Positions 21,291-33,659 of a stretch of 64,000 bases of DNA are shown here, one piece after another. The notes under the pieces were generated by a model. It saw only the letters and a list, made by a program, of their open reading frames with translations. It was not told the DNA's origin and did not search any database. Numbering within the stretch: the stretch's first letter is position 1; every line of letters starts with the position of its first letter. Source of the DNA: Nelumbo lutea (lineage: Eukaryota; Streptophyta; Magnoliopsida; Proteales; Nelumbonaceae); the NCBI GenBank assembly GCA_022828595.1, contig JAKGHH010000002.1, forward strand, positions 109,923,254 to 109,987,253. Direction: 5' to 3'. The position numbers and the translations under genes were made by a program.

Positions 21291-24189
21291 CTTCCAAACA
21301 CAAATGAGCAGGTAAAGAATTAACAAGATTTTGATTTGAAGCTTTTTCATTGAAAAGCTATTTAGGTTGGTAGTCTGTGGTCTATGTTCAGTCCACTCTC
21401 ATCCCAAGACGGCAAGACCAAGCCTTTTCAACTTCCAACCAAAAAGTTGTTTATTTGTTTGTTTTCATTTTTTCCGTTGAACAACCAACCTAGGGCATTG
21501 TAAAAAGTTTGTTTGGGTATTCTAAAAATCCATAAAAATAGATTGTAAAAGAGTTGTTTAGTCAGTGATTTTTGTGATTTTTGGTATGTCCATTTCTTAG
21601 GAGGGCCCTGTTCTTCCCCACATACAGTCCATGGGAGTTTGAGGTTCCAAATGGCAACCATGTTTATGTGTCCAACCCAAAGTTCTAGAACCCTCCTTAA
21701 CCCCACCCTTTAATAAATAAAGAAATGAAAAGAAAAGAAAAGAAAAAAGATGAACCTGGTCATAGAATGCCCAATATCACATGTAAAATTTTTGGGTCTG
21801 CTAATATATATTTGGTTCCGTTTATGTTTATTGAGTAAATGGTGCCACATAAATGCCCCATCAGCAAATGGTTTATTAATTGCATTTGTATGTATTGATG
21901 TTTATAAAAGTAAACTTCAGTTTTTGTGCACCTCTTTCGTCTTAGGAAGTTTCATTTTGGAGCTTCCTGAAACAGATAAGCATTTATTGGCATTTTACTG
22001 ATGTGGTGTCTTATGGCGCCTATGTATCATAAATGCCTACATTAATTGCTTTTCTCGGTTTTACAGTCACATAAATACAAAATGTTTACTTAATAACCGT
22101 AAACGAAACCAAATACCCTCTTAATAGAATTTGCATCACATGCCCCAAACATCTCCTCATCACAAATACAGGAATTAGGAGATATTCCCAATGCACAATT
22201 GGGTGTATGTGTGAGGTGTCAGGGTGCATTTTGTGTGGAGCCAATGCACTTACTTCATAGGAAACATCGGAATTCAAATTAAGTTTAATTGTTGGAAGTT
22301 GAGTTGGACTTGGATTGGGTTTGAATATTTTTATGATCAAGAGAATCAATTAAAAAATCCTACCATGTGACTCTCTATTACATACATACACCATTCAGAA
22401 ATTCAACTCAAAGCATCTCTCTATTCAGCCTTTTTTTTTTAATTTACAAAGCATCTTTCTATTCAGCTTTTTTATAATCTATGTCTACATTATTTTTTAA
22501 TATTCTTTTCTATGTTTAAAATCCTTTAGAATATAAACCAGATATATTCTGCACTTGTTTTTAAATCATGTACTTAGCCATAATCTTCATTATAGTTAAG
22601 CTTAGTATCAGTTAATTAAAATAATGTAGACATAGATTATAAAGCCATTATCTAGAAAGCACTGTTCAAATATATATAGTAATGAGAAGATGTATAAGCT
22701 ACTACTGTTGGGCAGTAGTTGTGTAGTCAAACACAAAGTCATTGGCTCACTTTCAGGACCAAGATCATTTAAGTAAATAAGGCTTGGCCAAAGAATAGTT
22801 TTATTCCAAATTGATGCGATTCTTTTATTCCAAATTGATGCGATTCTAACATCCAATTAAGTCATTTACACTGAACCCATAGAAAATGAAAAGAAGGAAA
22901 GAAAGAGATAGAAACTGTGGGTGTTCCAATTAATATATAATGGTTTTTTGCCTGAGCTCACAACCATTTTCTTTTTTTTTATTATTTATTTTAAGCAAAA
23001 TCTGCAGCAGTTTAAGGGGAATAGCCAAGTACACCCAACCTCTTAACTGAGATTACCTCTCATTTTTTCTATTATGTTTTGAGCAATTATTTAGCAGATG
23101 AGAATCAAAGTGATCTAATAGATTACCTAACCAGGACTCGTTGTCAATGATTCATGTGGAGACTGAAACAACAGAACCAATCACAAATTAATTACTACAT
23201 GTTGAATTTAAGTGTTCCCTTGCTATTGAAACCAAAGTTGTCTAGTTTACTTAATATAAGATTATATATTAAATGCATTCCTTTTGTCACGTGGTGCCTT
23301 TCTTCACAAGCAAATTACTGGGTATTTACTGGATTTATTTCTACAAAATTGATTGCTTTCATGACATTAGGGTTACTGATCAACTTATTCTTGTTACTGT
23401 TCCAGATCTATCATAACTCATTTGTTTTGATTTAATGATCCTAAGACAAGTCAAGCTATAAGCAAGTCTTAGTTGGGTTTTTCTTTTCCTACTTAATTTT
23501 GTTGTTTTATAAATCCTTTCCAGCTATAGAAATAAATTCTGTTTATTTCAATAAGAAAATGTTCCAATTAAAGAACATCCAACTTATTCTATGATACAAT
23601 GGAACTTCTAGACCAACAATGGAAGGTCAAGGTGACTTGGCTGGTAGAATGGCAAACAAAAACTGGCTTATCTAGTTGGAACTGTTGTCTGTGTCATTTT
23701 TCATTTGAATCATAATTGTCAATTGCATGTATATATATATGGTGTATATTAGGAAAAGTGATCTATTACAAATTGATATATAGTGCATATTAGGAAAAAT
23801 GATCTATTACAAGTTGAAGGTTCTAGAAGAGCCCACAAAAGGGATTTGGGTTAAAGCAATAACAAATAAATTAAACACCTATAATTTAATGGTGGACAGA
23901 AAGGCTAAATAGGATGCATGTAACTGACCCATATAATTGGGATATGGCTTAGATGATGATGATGATGATGATTCTATAGCTTGCAATGACAATCATTTTG
24001 TAGGTTTTAAAACATCTCTTTTCTTTTCTTTTCTTTTTTTTTTTTTGTTTCTGTGCAGATTTCTCTTTGGTAATAAAATTTGATAGAAAGAAAGAAATAG
24101 CAGTGTATGTACAAACTTGCATGGCATTCAATTGTATAAATCCCACTTAGGGTATTGCATTGGATTTGGGTGCAGGGCGCAAAACATAA
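21291..24189. other. Intergenic, AT-rich, no gene seen
   Basis: No coding signal. A short direct repeat TTCCAAATTGATGCGATTCT lies at 22804-22855. A 60-bp duplicated phrase (TTAGGAAAA-TGATCTATTAC) lies at 23740-23815. A (GAT)n run is at 23954-23971 and a T/C tract at 24010-24050. Confidence 0.55.
22145..22200. repeat. Hairpin repeat copy (GGAGATGTTCCCAATGC core)
   Basis: CCAAACATCTCCT pairs with AGGAGATATTCCCAATGC across a short loop. It is a diverged copy of the hairpin in 9848-10082. Confidence 0.55.
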
Positions 24190-24499
24190 GGGTCTGTTTG
24201 GTTTACAGTCAGAATCAGAATCAAATCGGAATCGAAATCCTTTGAAATTGGAATCAGAATTGTCCATTCTCATAGTCTGTTTGGTTCAGAGAGGAAATGG
24301 GAATAGAAATGGGAATCAGCAAGAATGAGATTTCATTCTCAAGGGAGGGGCAGGGAATGACCATTCTCTCAAATGGGAGAATGCCATTCCAGAAGGAATG
24401 GAAATGGGATTCTGACTCCGCCCAACCAAACAGTTAGAATCAGAATAGCCCATTCCAATTCTGATTCCAAACCCCTATTCCCACAAACCAAACGGGGCC
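24190..24499. mobile_element. Tourist-like (PIF/Harbinger) MITE, 310 bp
   Basis: The ends GGGTCTGTTTGGTTT and AAACCAAACGGGGCC are inverted repeats. TAA flanks both sides (24187-24189 and 24500-24502), the 3-bp duplication of PIF/Harbinger elements. The interior is rich in GAATCAGAATC text, and a second copy of the end (AGTCTGTTTGGTTCAGAG) lies at about 24270. No coding capacity. Confidence 0.82.
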
Positions 24500-24502
24500 T
24501 AA

Positions 24503-27129
24503 TTTTTCTTTTGTTGCATCTCAACATTTGAATTGTTAGTCCTACTTAGGTGTGATCATGGGCCAGGCCTAGGCCCACAGTATGGGCCTCAAATGTAGGC
24601 CCAGGCCAGCCTTAGGTATCGGATGGACTTTTATGCTACAATTATTATATAAAATATAGAAAAATCAATGCTACCATAAAGATATGATATCAACATACAA
24701 GAAGGGTTTTGACCAATCAAACCCCTCCCCCATGATAAATACCACATGATTGGTTATCACATTTACGATATTGGTCCACTGGTTACAAGTTTTCCCACCA
24801 TCATATCTTTCATTATCATAATCAAATCCATAAAATGTATATATTATATAATTCTGGGACAGGCCCTGAAATATTGGGTAGGATCAATCCACAAGTTTTT
24901 AGGCCCATCCCTGGCCCACCCCAGGCACAAAACACCCAAGCCTGAAAGTTTGTGGGCTAGGCTAAGAATGACCACCCCTAGTTCAATGTCTAAAATTTGT
25001 CATACAAATGAACGGCTAGATCAGCGTGCTTCCTTGCTTCCTACTTCCTAATTGAATAAGACTAATAATATAACTTTGAATAAACAGATAAAAAAAAAAT
25101 CAATTGGTGACAGTTTGATGAGAGAGGATTAATGGGTTGGTTATTAGAGAGAGATGGTTTTGATTCTTAGCATGTGTAAGTGGTGTTTCAAGTAAAAATT
25201 ATATGAAATGACATCAAATGAGTTAAGGTCATTCTAGTCATTTAAAAATTATTTCCAAGTCTAGTGCCCTACTTATGAAAGCCAGACCGAAACTTTAACA
25301 GAAGAGAAGCATCTACTCATAAAACCTTGTTATATAGAGTTGATAACGGTGTCTAAAAGTTGAAGGAAAATTTTGACATTGATAGTGTAGTCAAGGGTGG
25401 TTTCAGATAATTTCTTATATTTGGCTAATGGACTGTTAATATTTTTATACAAAATTATATGTAGCAAACTTAGTATTACTCTTCCATAGTAACTTTTCCT
25501 TTTCATTTGTAATTGAGATAGTGGTCATGAATAAAATTCTAGTAGTAGTGCTTAGAGAAATCCAATTTTATTGAGGAGATAGAAACAAAGTTGGAATGCT
25601 AATTAGTTAAAAGGTTTGCAAAAAGGTTTCAATCGGTTGATACTAAAAATCCGAAGTCATTTGTTCTTTCTAAGGCCCCATTCCTTTATTTTCAGGTAAA
25701 TGAGAGGAAAAGTTGGTGAACCTTGTTGATCAATAATATTATGTTCCTTTTTCAGTAAATCATAGGTTTTATGGTAAATTAATTTTCCCTAATATTATTT
25801 ATCCGGAATAAGTAATACCCATCTCTTACGTGAATAATTTTCTCATCTAGGGGTAAATTTGCCGATATATGATAGAATAAAATTGTCCATTTAATAATAA
25901 CTTTTTATGAATAAAATAGTCATTATTTAACTTAGCTAGAAAACAAAAGAACATAATAAATAATCGAATGAAAAACGAACAAGACCTAAGTTTATTGCTT
26001 GAGTTCACTTTGTTCTTTCTTTCTTTCTGTTCTTTTACTGTTTATTAATTGTTAGCATAGGAAAATGAGCAAAAGTAGCATTAAACCATTCAAAGAACAT
26101 GTCAAAAACATCTAAGAGATTTTTTATCCTGGATCTGGGTTTTCTAGTAGGGCATATAGCTGAGTTTGAACCTAAACCACAATCCTCTATGCTCCAAAAT
26201 TTTGGGTTTCAGATAGCTTCTAAACATTGATCCTGACCGTCCAGGATAGATATTTTTATCCTTTCATTTAACAAAGCGATTGCTATGAGTCTGAGATTTT
26301 ACCAGTGGATGAGCATGCTTTTATCCTAAGTAAGGTTAAAAGTATTGATATGTATCGTATTAATGGCTTTCCGATATGCCTCTACAGGGGTTGTGTCGAG
26401 TCAGACCATGATTTAAAGGGTAGTTGGGACTTAAACCGATCCCTCTGAACTGATTTTGAAAAAATAAATAAATAAAACTTAAAAAAAAAGCATCGATACA
26501 GACCGATATTCCCTATCGGCGTATCAATCTGTATTGATACTTTGAACCTTAATCCAAAGAAAGGCAGATGAAAAAGATCAAAGGAATAGGGTGCAACTTG
26601 GATTGGATTGGGTTGATAGGCCCAAGCCCGATGTAGTTAAAATTCTTTAACTCGGGCAACCCAGCTTGCACCATTGAAAGGGCCCAACACCAGTCCAAAT
26701 GGAAACCCTTCAAACTGCGTCCATTGAAAGGCCCAACACCATTAATCTTCGGTCTGAAAGTGATTGACACCATTTGAAATATTACTATGTTCAAATTCAA
26801 TTCAATTAATTTGAATTCGACTCAAAAGTTTAAAAAAGCTAATACATTTTTATATTTTATGAACCAAATTTGTGAGCTTCTTGAACCAATATTTTTATTG
26901 GTCGAATTCGAGTTGAGATAACTAATCGAACTAACTTTGAGATTTAAATTCAATTCGAATCAAATTTGAATCGAGTCTAATCAAACTCGAATCTGAATTA
27001 TTTGATCAAAAGTTGGATTTGATTGCTCCCCTAGCTGGGAGTAACCTTGGGCTAAAACTAGTATATCATGCCCCTTTAAATCCAACTCAAGGTGGGGTCA
27101 CAGTAATACATTGAAGGTCTTGATTTTAT
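24503..27129. other. Intergenic, no gene seen
   Basis: Patches at 24540-24620 and 24850-24960 are complementary in style (GGGCCAGGCCTAGGCCCA against GGCCCATCCCTGGCCCACCC) and may be the two ends of another small element with GGCCCA-rich ends around 24545-24980. Otherwise AT-rich without coding signal. Confidence 0.45.
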
Positions 27130-27400
27130 GGGACAAAAATCACTCTCTAAGTGGGTAAATGACCGCCGGCCAAAATTGAAGTTATTTGCCAATTTGCCTC
27201 TGTCCCTTTTTCTCCTTTAAGGGCATTATGGTCTGATATTCTGTCCCTAATTTCTTGCACTGCTGTTCGTTTTGTTCATGTTAAGAGATATTGTAATGTT
27301 TTGGCCCATAAGTTGATGCATCCCTGACCCGAGGTGTGGGTATTTGTTTTTGGGAGTTTTTTAATGAGATCCTCATAACTAAAAAAAAAAAAAAAAGAAA
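27130..27400 (+). pseudogene. LINE 3' fragment, RNase H C-terminus plus poly-A
   Basis: In one frame from about 27235 the text reads ISCTAVRFVHVKRYCNVLAH, then KLMHP and a stop. The FVHVKR-N-LAH pattern is the last RNase H block of plant L1-type LINEs. It ends near 27380 in a 16-base A run, a typical target-primed insertion tail. Heavily truncated at the 5' side. Confidence 0.6.
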
Positions 27401-27419
27401 AGGTAAGGCTACCCTAACA

Positions 27420-29060
27420 TGTAGGGATGTCAACAGGCTTTAATTCAGCACAAGTTTGTCACAACCTTAACCCAATGATCCAACGTTCCCTCCGAGATTT
27501 GACCCAACCTAACCAAGTAGTATATAGGGTCCAACCCGATGCCAACCCAAACCCTATTCACAACCTTTCAGTTGTATTTTATGGATTTTAAGGTATCACT
27601 TATTTGCTCCATTATAAACAAGAAAAACCAAAATAAACATAAAAAAAAATTCTAAACTCTCATGTTACAAAAAATTACAAGAATTTATCTATATATGTGG
27701 GGGCATAATGACTAGACAAGGTAAGTCATCCAAACCCGAACTTGATTTGGGTTAAAAATTGAAATCCTAACCTAATTGCACATTAGAAAAAGCTTAACCT
27801 TGACTAGGACTGTCAACAGCATGACTCAACAGGTCGAGTTTGGGTCAGGACAGCGTGCTCCCAATCCCGAACCAGTTACTAACCGAAACAAAATCACAAA
27901 CCCAAAACTGTTCCGGTTAATAGTTGGGTCTATTTGGACCCGATAGACCCGAGTATACTGAAAACTGTATTTATTTATTTACAAGGATAACTTAAAAATT
28001 TTTGATAATATAACTTCAATAAAAATGATAGTAAAATACTATATTTTTTTAGAATAGTAAATACTATATTTTTTTTAGAATAGTAAATACTATATTATTA
28101 TTATGTTAATAAACTACAAATTTTTAATTAACATTGTATTCTATATTATTTATCAAATTAGCATTTCAGGTCTGAATTAAAGGGTAAATTACAAAAGATT
28201 CCTTTCTACTATGGGGTCAATGATAAATACCCCTTAAACTTTCATTTGTGACAAAAACCCCTAGCCTTAAACTTTTACTTTAGGACAAATATCCCTTGGC
28301 CATTAAGTGAAATGATAGAATACATTAAATTACTAAAATATTCATCTAAATTTTCCTTAATTTTTTTCTCGCCCTTTCTCTTAAACCCTAATTGACCAAA
28401 AATGCCTCCATTTTCTCCAAAGGAAACCAGCTAAAATAATCATTTCACTGGCATTGATTTTTTCTTATATACATTCTCGATTCATTATATTAACATTCAT
28501 TCTCTCTTCATCTTAAAATATAAAAATTATCCACTCCTTTCTCCAATTAAATCAAGAAAAACCAAAGAAACCATAAATTTATATCTATAAAAATAACCTC
28601 TATCGTTTCATTTGAATATTTAATCCAGTTAGATATCTTAAGGTAGGCATGTCAATTGGACTAGATTTGGTCCAATCCAATCTAGTCCAATGTGAGTCGA
28701 TTATAAATGGACCAAGTCCAATCCAATCCAATGAATGTTTTGGATTAACTTGGACTGGCCAATTCAATGTCTGGACTGTCCATTCTATTCAAATTTATTT
28801 TGATTAGATTGGTTTCAACCCAAACTCGATCCATTGACACATGTATTCTTATCTTATATCAATGAACTAGATATTGACTTAATCCAACCCAATCCAATAT
28901 AAATTTATTATGGACGGATCAGGTCCAATCCAATCTAATAAATATGTTGGACTGGATTGATTCAATCCAATATGTTTTATTGGTCCGTCCAATCCGTCCA
29001 AATTGATTTTGAAGTGGACGGATCCAATCCAAAACCGGTCGACACTCACTAAAAGGGGAC
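27420..29060. repeat. Degenerate AACCC/TCCAATCC repeat tracts
   Basis: 27420-27560 and 27800-27960 are rich in AACCCAACCC and GACCCGA text followed by AT-rich tails. 28640-29050 is built from diverged TCCAATCCAA units on alternating strands. 28184-28330 has the GGGTAAATTAC/ccccttaaactt text related to the MITE at 14186. I see no gene. Confidence 0.5.
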
Positions 29061-29743
29061 AACTAATCAATCATAAATAGTTCAAATAAATAAGAAATGG
29101 ATAAATTAGGATTTAAAAAAAATTTACACAGCTGGATAAGAATCTTTTTTAAAGTCAACTCACTAAAATCTAAAAGAAAATTTGAAGGGAGAAATTTTGT
29201 CGCAAATGAAAGTTGCGGGGGTATTTATCCTTGAGTTCCTCCCTGACGGGGGACTTCGTAATTTATCCAAAATTAAATTTGAAAAACCGAATGGCACAAC
29301 TGCAGTGCGGCGCCGTGTATTACGGTGGAACCCACTTCTCATATCAACAATGGGTCCCACACTTGGGGACCAATGAAACTGGACAATGGATCCCGAAGAG
29401 ATGTCCGAAATCTGGAGTTGCTGAGACTTATCCGTATTTCCAGCTAAAGGTTTGTTGCCTTGTTGGACAACCTTATGTTTAACCTTTCCCTTTATCCAAA
29501 AAGAAAGTAAACGTTTTCTGGTTTTCAATTTTCCCCTTCTTTTTCAGTTCAGACAAACTAAATTTTCCTGTGAAGGAAGGATGTAGAGAGTCCAAAGTAG
29601 AGACTACTGATTACAGTCAGAGAGTTTTATTTCTCTTCTCCACTCAAATCTTTAAAAAAAGGTAAATTGCAGATTAGTTCATCACCTTTCTTATCTCACT
29701 TCGTAGATCGTGGCTTGCTTTTCTGTCTGAAACTGGTGAAGCA
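29061..29743. other. Upstream region of the four-exon gene
   Basis: A 683-bp stretch with less AT bias from about 29170. It probably holds the promoter and 5' leader of the next gene. I could not pick out a convincing TATA box. Open frames on both strands here resemble no known protein. Confidence 0.45.
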
Positions 29744-32014
29744 ATGCTTCTCTATCTGGTCCAAACTTCATTTACATCACCCTTCCGAGCAACCCAGATC
29801 AAGGGTAGAGATGTAAATCCTTCTTTGCTTCCCAAAACCCTCTTCCCTTGTTTCCAAACAGTACACACTAGCACACTGAAGAAACTTGGGACCGCATCAT
29901 GTAGTGCCAGGAATGGAAGATTTCATGCTTCCTTGCTTGAAGCTCCTCTTCTATGGGCTGGGAGGTTCTGCATCTTTTATGCTCTCTTGAAGGCTGGATT
30001 AGCTGGATCTCAGGCAAGCCCATTGTTTTCAGGTTTCTCCGTTTTTCCCTTTATTTTTCCTTCTTTTTTCTAATGATATTGACCTTTTTTTGTTTTATAT
30101 ATATTGTTATTAATTTGGTTTGCATCTAAAATTATTTTTGTTTGTTTTCTGCATGTGGAAACAGTGAATGGCGATTTGGGTTTTTCTAAGCGGATTGAGA
30201 ACTTAAGAGGGAAATCAGGTTTTTGGCTTCTTTGTTTCCTTATTATTTCATTTCTGTTGCTTTTTCTATCTTGTTTTCGTTTAGATGTTTGGTTTCTTTT
30301 GTTCAAGAAAGGAGAGAGTTTAGGTTGCATTTGGCATTCCTTATTTTAAGACTTTATCTCCTTTTTGCAGTTAAAATGCCCCTATGAACACTGAGTTTTT
30401 AACAACAAAAAGAGACAAGTCCTTAAAATAAGGAATGCCAAATGCAGCCTTAGATGGGTTAGATTGTTAAATGTCTTTTTTTTTTTACACCGTGGATTAT
30501 TGAATGCCAATGGAGATTGTTTTCTTTTATTATTAACCAGTCTAAAAGTTCATTTAAGATCACCTCTTTATTATTGCACTTGAATTTGACCGAATAATAC
30601 TAGAAAATGGGGTCAGGGACTCAGGTAGCTAATTGTGTGTATCATGTGATAACATCCAACTCTGGTATTACTAAGGCTGTGTATGGTTTGATAGAAAATA
30701 AGTGAGAAACAGAAAGTTGAGGGTAAGTTCCTAAGGAAACTGGCAATTTTTGAAGAAAATTTCCTTAATTTTTTGTCATACCAAACGTAGCCTAATAAGG
30801 GGAGGGGATTCAGGAGGAAATTTGTTCATTTACATCTTATCCAAAGGTGAAACTGAATTTATCTGATTATGGTAGTAATATCTTGAATAGAGGAAAAGGA
30901 AGCAACAGATAGAAGGAAACTTGTTAGCAAGTGGCATCCAACAACAAAGGGTACTCTCAAGAGAAGCTACAGAGTCCCTTCCAAATCTGAAGGATGACGC
31001 CTACTCAAAGCCATCGCATCTCTACTCTCTGAGGACGATCACTTCATAGATGCCACTTCCCATAAGGTACATATATTTTTCTTCGTATTAAAGCTTATAG
31101 TTCAACCTTTTCTTTTCTTTTCTTTTCTTTTCTTTCTCTTCTTTTTATCATAAAGTAGGGAAACTTGCATTAAGGAAGTATCAGTATAACTAGTTCTCTA
31201 GAAGTACAGCCTATATAGAGTGAGAAGTTACACAAATATGATTTTATAGTCTTACAAAAATCCAACAATGTTCTTGTCAGATTTTCTATCAAGTGTATTA
31301 GAAGAGAATTAGGAGAGGTTGTAAACCTTTCAAAGTTTTCTGGACTAACCAGTAACCAAGAATGCACCATCACCATCATCTTTGTCATATCACCTCTTGT
31401 GTGCATGCATTCCTCTCACTACTTTCACTCCAGCTAATCTGTCTATCAAGGATGTATGCCTAAATGTTAGAGCTGATGGTGCAATTAAGAAATGTGCTAT
31501 CAGAAGATTCTAGGGCATGACACAAGACACAGCCAACAGAAGGGATGTCCATTCCCTTAACAGCTTATTCCTTTCCATGAAGTACAAGTCCACACAATGG
31601 AGGCTCCAAGATATTTTTGTAGGTGGGAAGAACCAAAAAGCTATTCCCATGTAGTCTTAAGTTAAAATTGACATTGGTATGAAAGTTTCTGCTTCATCCC
31701 ACTTCCAAATCCTTGGGTCAGTGGTGAACCTGCACTTTCTGAAGCAGTTTGCCATGCTTAGAATCTCACAATTTAACTTAAACTAGTCTGCTTTGACTAA
31801 CTAATAATATTGTGATTAGGGTTGTCAAATAAGGAGGGAAACAGCTCATGGAGAAAGTGTTTGTTGTAACAATGTCAGGGCTCTTTTTGATGAGCTCCCC
31901 ACTCCACACTTGGTTGTGGAGATCACAGCTTTTCCTGCTGGTTCTCTCAAAGAAAAGGATTATGCCAAGGCTGAGAAGCTAGAAAGGGTGCTTAGGTCTG
32001 GTCCTTCAATTTGA
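29744..32014 (+). CDS. Four-exon conserved plant gene, probable plastid protein, with one in-frame stop
   Basis: Exons 29744-30032, 30165-30218, 30891-31066 and 31820-32014 join with matching phases and GT-AG introns into 238 codons including the stop. The start is the first ATG of a Ser/Thr-rich, acid-poor N-terminus that looks like a plastid transit peptide; LLWAGRFCIFYALLKAGLAG follows at about residues 66-85. The conserved core reads RKLVSKWHPTTKGTLKR, RLLKAIASLLSEDDHF, GCQIRRETAHGESVCCNN, VRALFDELPTPHLVVEIT and ends in LERVLRSGPSI. I recall this ending from uncharacterised plant proteins but cannot name the family. Codon 30995-30997 is TGA between SEG and RLLK, where Arg (CGA) would fit; translation would end at residue 131. 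Either the allele is null, or this is a base error. Domains downstream remain intact. Confidence 0.7.
30323..30449. mobile_element. Tourist-like MITE in intron 2, 127 bp
   Basis: The ends GGTTGCATTTGGCATTCC and GGAATGCCAAATGCAGCC are inverted repeats (17 of 18). TTA flanks both sides at 30320-30322 and 30450-30452. A sister copy lies at 37099-37225. Confidence 0.8.
30675..30792. mobile_element. Tourist-like MITE in intron 2, 118 bp
   Basis: The ends GGCTGTGTATGGTTTGATAG and TGTCATACCAAACGTAGCC are diverged inverted repeats. TAA flanks both sides (30672-30674 and 30793-30795). It lies 98 bp before exon 3 of the host gene. Confidence 0.7.
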
Positions 32015-33480
32015 GTCTATTGATTTTTCATACTCCCACCAAACCTTGTATGTATTAATCTGTCACCTGTACATATTATGGCACGAATAGAATAGAAGCA
32101 GCTTCTCATGTTACTCTTATATGTTTAATAGGAATCCACTTGAATCACTTTTTGCAGAGTATGTATTGTCTCGGGATAAATAAAAAGAAGTACACATTAA
32201 TTGTCTCATCCTTGAAACTATCAGATAGTATTCCTAATTGTTCCATCTTGTCCAGATTTCAGGAGACTGAAATCTAAGAGTCATAGTTTCCATTTGGCTC
32301 AGTCGTTATTAATTGTAAATGAATTAGCCCTAGAATCACAGACAACAATTCAGCCCTGCAACCAGCCATTCATATTTCATCATTCATGCTCACTCTTTGA
32401 GGACCTCTCCTAATTATCATCAATGTGAGCCTCCCCTCCCACGGCTATGCAACCCCAACGAGAAGCTTGCACCTGCATGTACCCATTTATTGTGGTTCTT
32501 TATTTGGCACTTGGTTGCACTTTGGGTGGAGTTGTCGAAGGTTTCAATTATCTTAGCTTTTCTGACTTCTGTAAATGAAATACCAACAGTCTTCTCCTAG
32601 GGCAATCTACTTGAGACATTCTTATCATAAGTCATAACTACCCTCAGTTCAATATTTGAAGTTCTGGAGCTGCTATGGTAGTTTTGATGTAAACACTGCA
32701 TTAATAATAAGGCATTTTGACCCCAACCCATATGACCCACCCAGTTTAGTTGTGGTTCGGGTCAAGTGACCCATTAGGGTCAGGGTGGAGTTGGGTTGAG
32801 GGTTACCCATTGACCTTCAGTTTAGTTCCTTCGAAAGTTTCTCCTCTTTTTGCTGGTTAGGGCTTGATTCGAAATTTCTTCTGTTTAGGCTTGCTCATAT
32901 CGCCAAAGCAACCATCAATGATGGTGTAACTCCACTACCAACATACTCAGGCTTTAATTACATTCGAAATCAAAGCTTTTGAGTTTGCAAAGCAGAGAAG
33001 ATAGAGAGTTGTCAGCTGCTAATGGTCTTTCTCACGATGCCTTGTTGTTGTTAGGTTAAGGTTCAAAATCAGAGCTTTCTATGTTCATTCTATCATAGAT
33101 GTGTTGGATTTTTCTCCACAGCATCTGTTTAGCTTTCAATGTTGGTTCGGGTATTCTAAAATGTTGTGGCTTTCACCGCCAGCAATCATCACAAACACGA
33201 ATTAGGACCTCTACGCCATTTCATATTCGCTCAAATCTCTTTTCAATCCCTTCTACGCTCTACCTTCTCCATTTTCGGAAAACTTAACCCTATCCTGGAT
33301 GTTCTTCACCTCCCATTTGTTTTTCTGAAATTTCTGTTATTTTGATACTATTTTCTTTGTTTCATTGCACATTTTTCTTTTTATATCTGAAATGTAGTTT
33401 TTTTTCAAATTTTTATTATTTTCAGTAATATTATACAATTTTTGCTTTTATCAGTTGAAACATATATTTTGAATTTTTCT
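32015..33480. other. 3' flank and intergenic
   Basis: No gene seen. 32705-32820 is rich in GACCC/GGGTT text. 33300-33480 is a T-rich low-complexity tract resembling 35840-36190. Confidence 0.5.
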
Positions 33481-33481
33481 G

Positions 33482-33610
33482 TCGCCGGCCAGAAACACTC
33501 AGTCGAAGTTGACGGATCGTTCAACCAAGCCTCAGGCCCGTCCCCTTTCGAATGGGAGGCTACCCATTTCACAGCGCTAACACAGTCGTCGTAGGCAGTG
33601 GGAGAGGAGA
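33482..33610 (-). pseudogene. Carboxylesterase (CXE, alpha/beta hydrolase) fragment
   Basis: On the minus strand one frame reads PTAYDDCVSAVKWVASHSKG followed by DGPEAWLNDPSTSTECF. This matches in pattern the conserved segment of plant CXE carboxylesterases just before the catalytic GDSAG motif (LPAAYEDCW-AL-WVASHS). The reading stops at 33481, exactly where a T-rich tract begins, so the catalytic Ser motif is missing. Upstream exons are not found. It is a short captured or left-over fragment, not a gene. Confidence 0.6.
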
Positions 33611-33659
33611 CTTGAAATCATGACATGAATATCTAGAGAGAAGCATTCTGGTCCTCAGC

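Noticed and set aside
29163..29528. Minus-strand frame of 121 codons
   Set aside because: It overlaps the probable promoter of the downstream gene, has no known motif and no Kozak or splice support.
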